64,000 nt of DNA from Streptomyces flavochromogenes (GTDB lineage Bacteria; Actinomycetota; Actinomycetes; Streptomycetales; Streptomycetaceae), in the NCBI RefSeq assembly GCF_000717595.1, contig NZ_JNZO01000026.1:1-64000 (forward strand), in the 5' to 3' direction. Numbering within the stretch: position 1 is the first letter of the stretch; the number at the start of each line of letters is the position of its first letter. Positions 63,909-64,000 of this stretch are shown here, in pieces. The notes beneath the pieces are model-generated. The model was not told the DNA's origin. It was given only the letters and a program-made list of their open reading frames with translations, and did not search any database. Made by a program: the position numbers and the translations under genes.

Positions 63909-64000
63909 CAGGCATCGGACGCGTCGGCGGGCCGCTCGGCGGCCGCGCCGCGGGCGCCCGCGGGGGTCTCGGTGGTTCGGTAGGCGTCGGTGGCTCCGGC
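63909..64000 (-). CDS. C-terminal end of a gene entering from the right (partial)
   Basis: About 30 codons reading ATDAYRTTETPAGARGAAAE then RPADASDA and stop at 63909. Low complexity; only the tail is visible. Probably the gene upstream of the HbhA-like protein in the same direction. Confidence 0.4.

Overview
The window is high-GC actinobacterial chromosome and almost certainly comes from a Streptomyces. The evidence is GTG starts, dense overlapping operons, a mycothiol gene (mshA), msiK, phoU facing phoR-phoP, carD-ispD-ispF-cysS-rlmB, hbpS/senS/senR, and a gene order like the S. coelicolor SCO42xx region (recognised from memory, not searched). Most of the window is ordinary core genome, interrupted by one integrated element and a few accessory islands.

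Layout. 1-11.4 kb: an HbpS-like secreted haem sensor partner (partial) faces the senS-senR two-component genes. Then come an FAD monooxygenase, a pentapeptide-repeat protein, an NAD(P)/FAD amine-oxidase-like protein, a quinone oxidoreductase behind a near-perfect SoxR box, small enzymes (GNAT, APH-like kinase), a doubly frameshifted lipoprotein remnant and a DadA-like oxidoreductase. 11.4-15.2 kb: a coiled-coil/Mrr-type nuclease/TerD fusion and a polytopic membrane protein. 15.7-16.7 kb: a scar with a Mrr_N-like winged-helix protein, an IS481 fragment, a degenerate tRNA 3'-end copy and a duplicated terminator.

16,746-31,989: a 15.2-kb integrated element in the 3' end of tRNA-Thr(UGU), bounded by perfect 43-bp direct repeats. 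Its layout resembles phage-inducible chromosomal islands (PICIs, phage satellites). XRE repressor and integrase run rightwards. A divergent leftward operon encodes an excisionase/AlpA-like protein, a primase-position protein and a RecA-fold Rep-like ATPase. An array of convergent 12-bp iterons abuts the end of that ATPase gene. Small genes, a TerS-like protein (no TerL) and one very large structural gene, a tape-measure protein, follow. No capsid, portal, protease, large terminase or tail-tube gene is present. A rightward cargo operon has three DUF6907-like proteins and an HNH nuclease. Cargo and tape-measure transcription converge on a 650-bp block of four successive inverted-repeat families. 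This is the most unusual object in the window.

32-64 kb: core genes. These are msiK, a sugar-nucleotide transferase, a DoxX protein, an unknown gene plus a Nudix pair that looks like a lineage-specific insertion, rlmB, cysS, ispF/ispD, carD, a lipoprotein, phoP/phoR with a duplicated phoP 3' tail, PHO boxes, phoU, a cysteine-rich mini-protein, an S41 peptidase, gpmA, an MFS transporter, an MBL hydrolase with a divergent AraC regulator, a Tat-exported beta-helix protein, ybjN-mshA, a methyltransferase, an NlpC/P60 hydrolase, a receiver-PP2C phosphatase, a DUF2516 membrane protein and a Lys/Ala-rich HbhA-like protein.

All calls rest on reading the sequence. No database search was run, and family names are recognition from memory.
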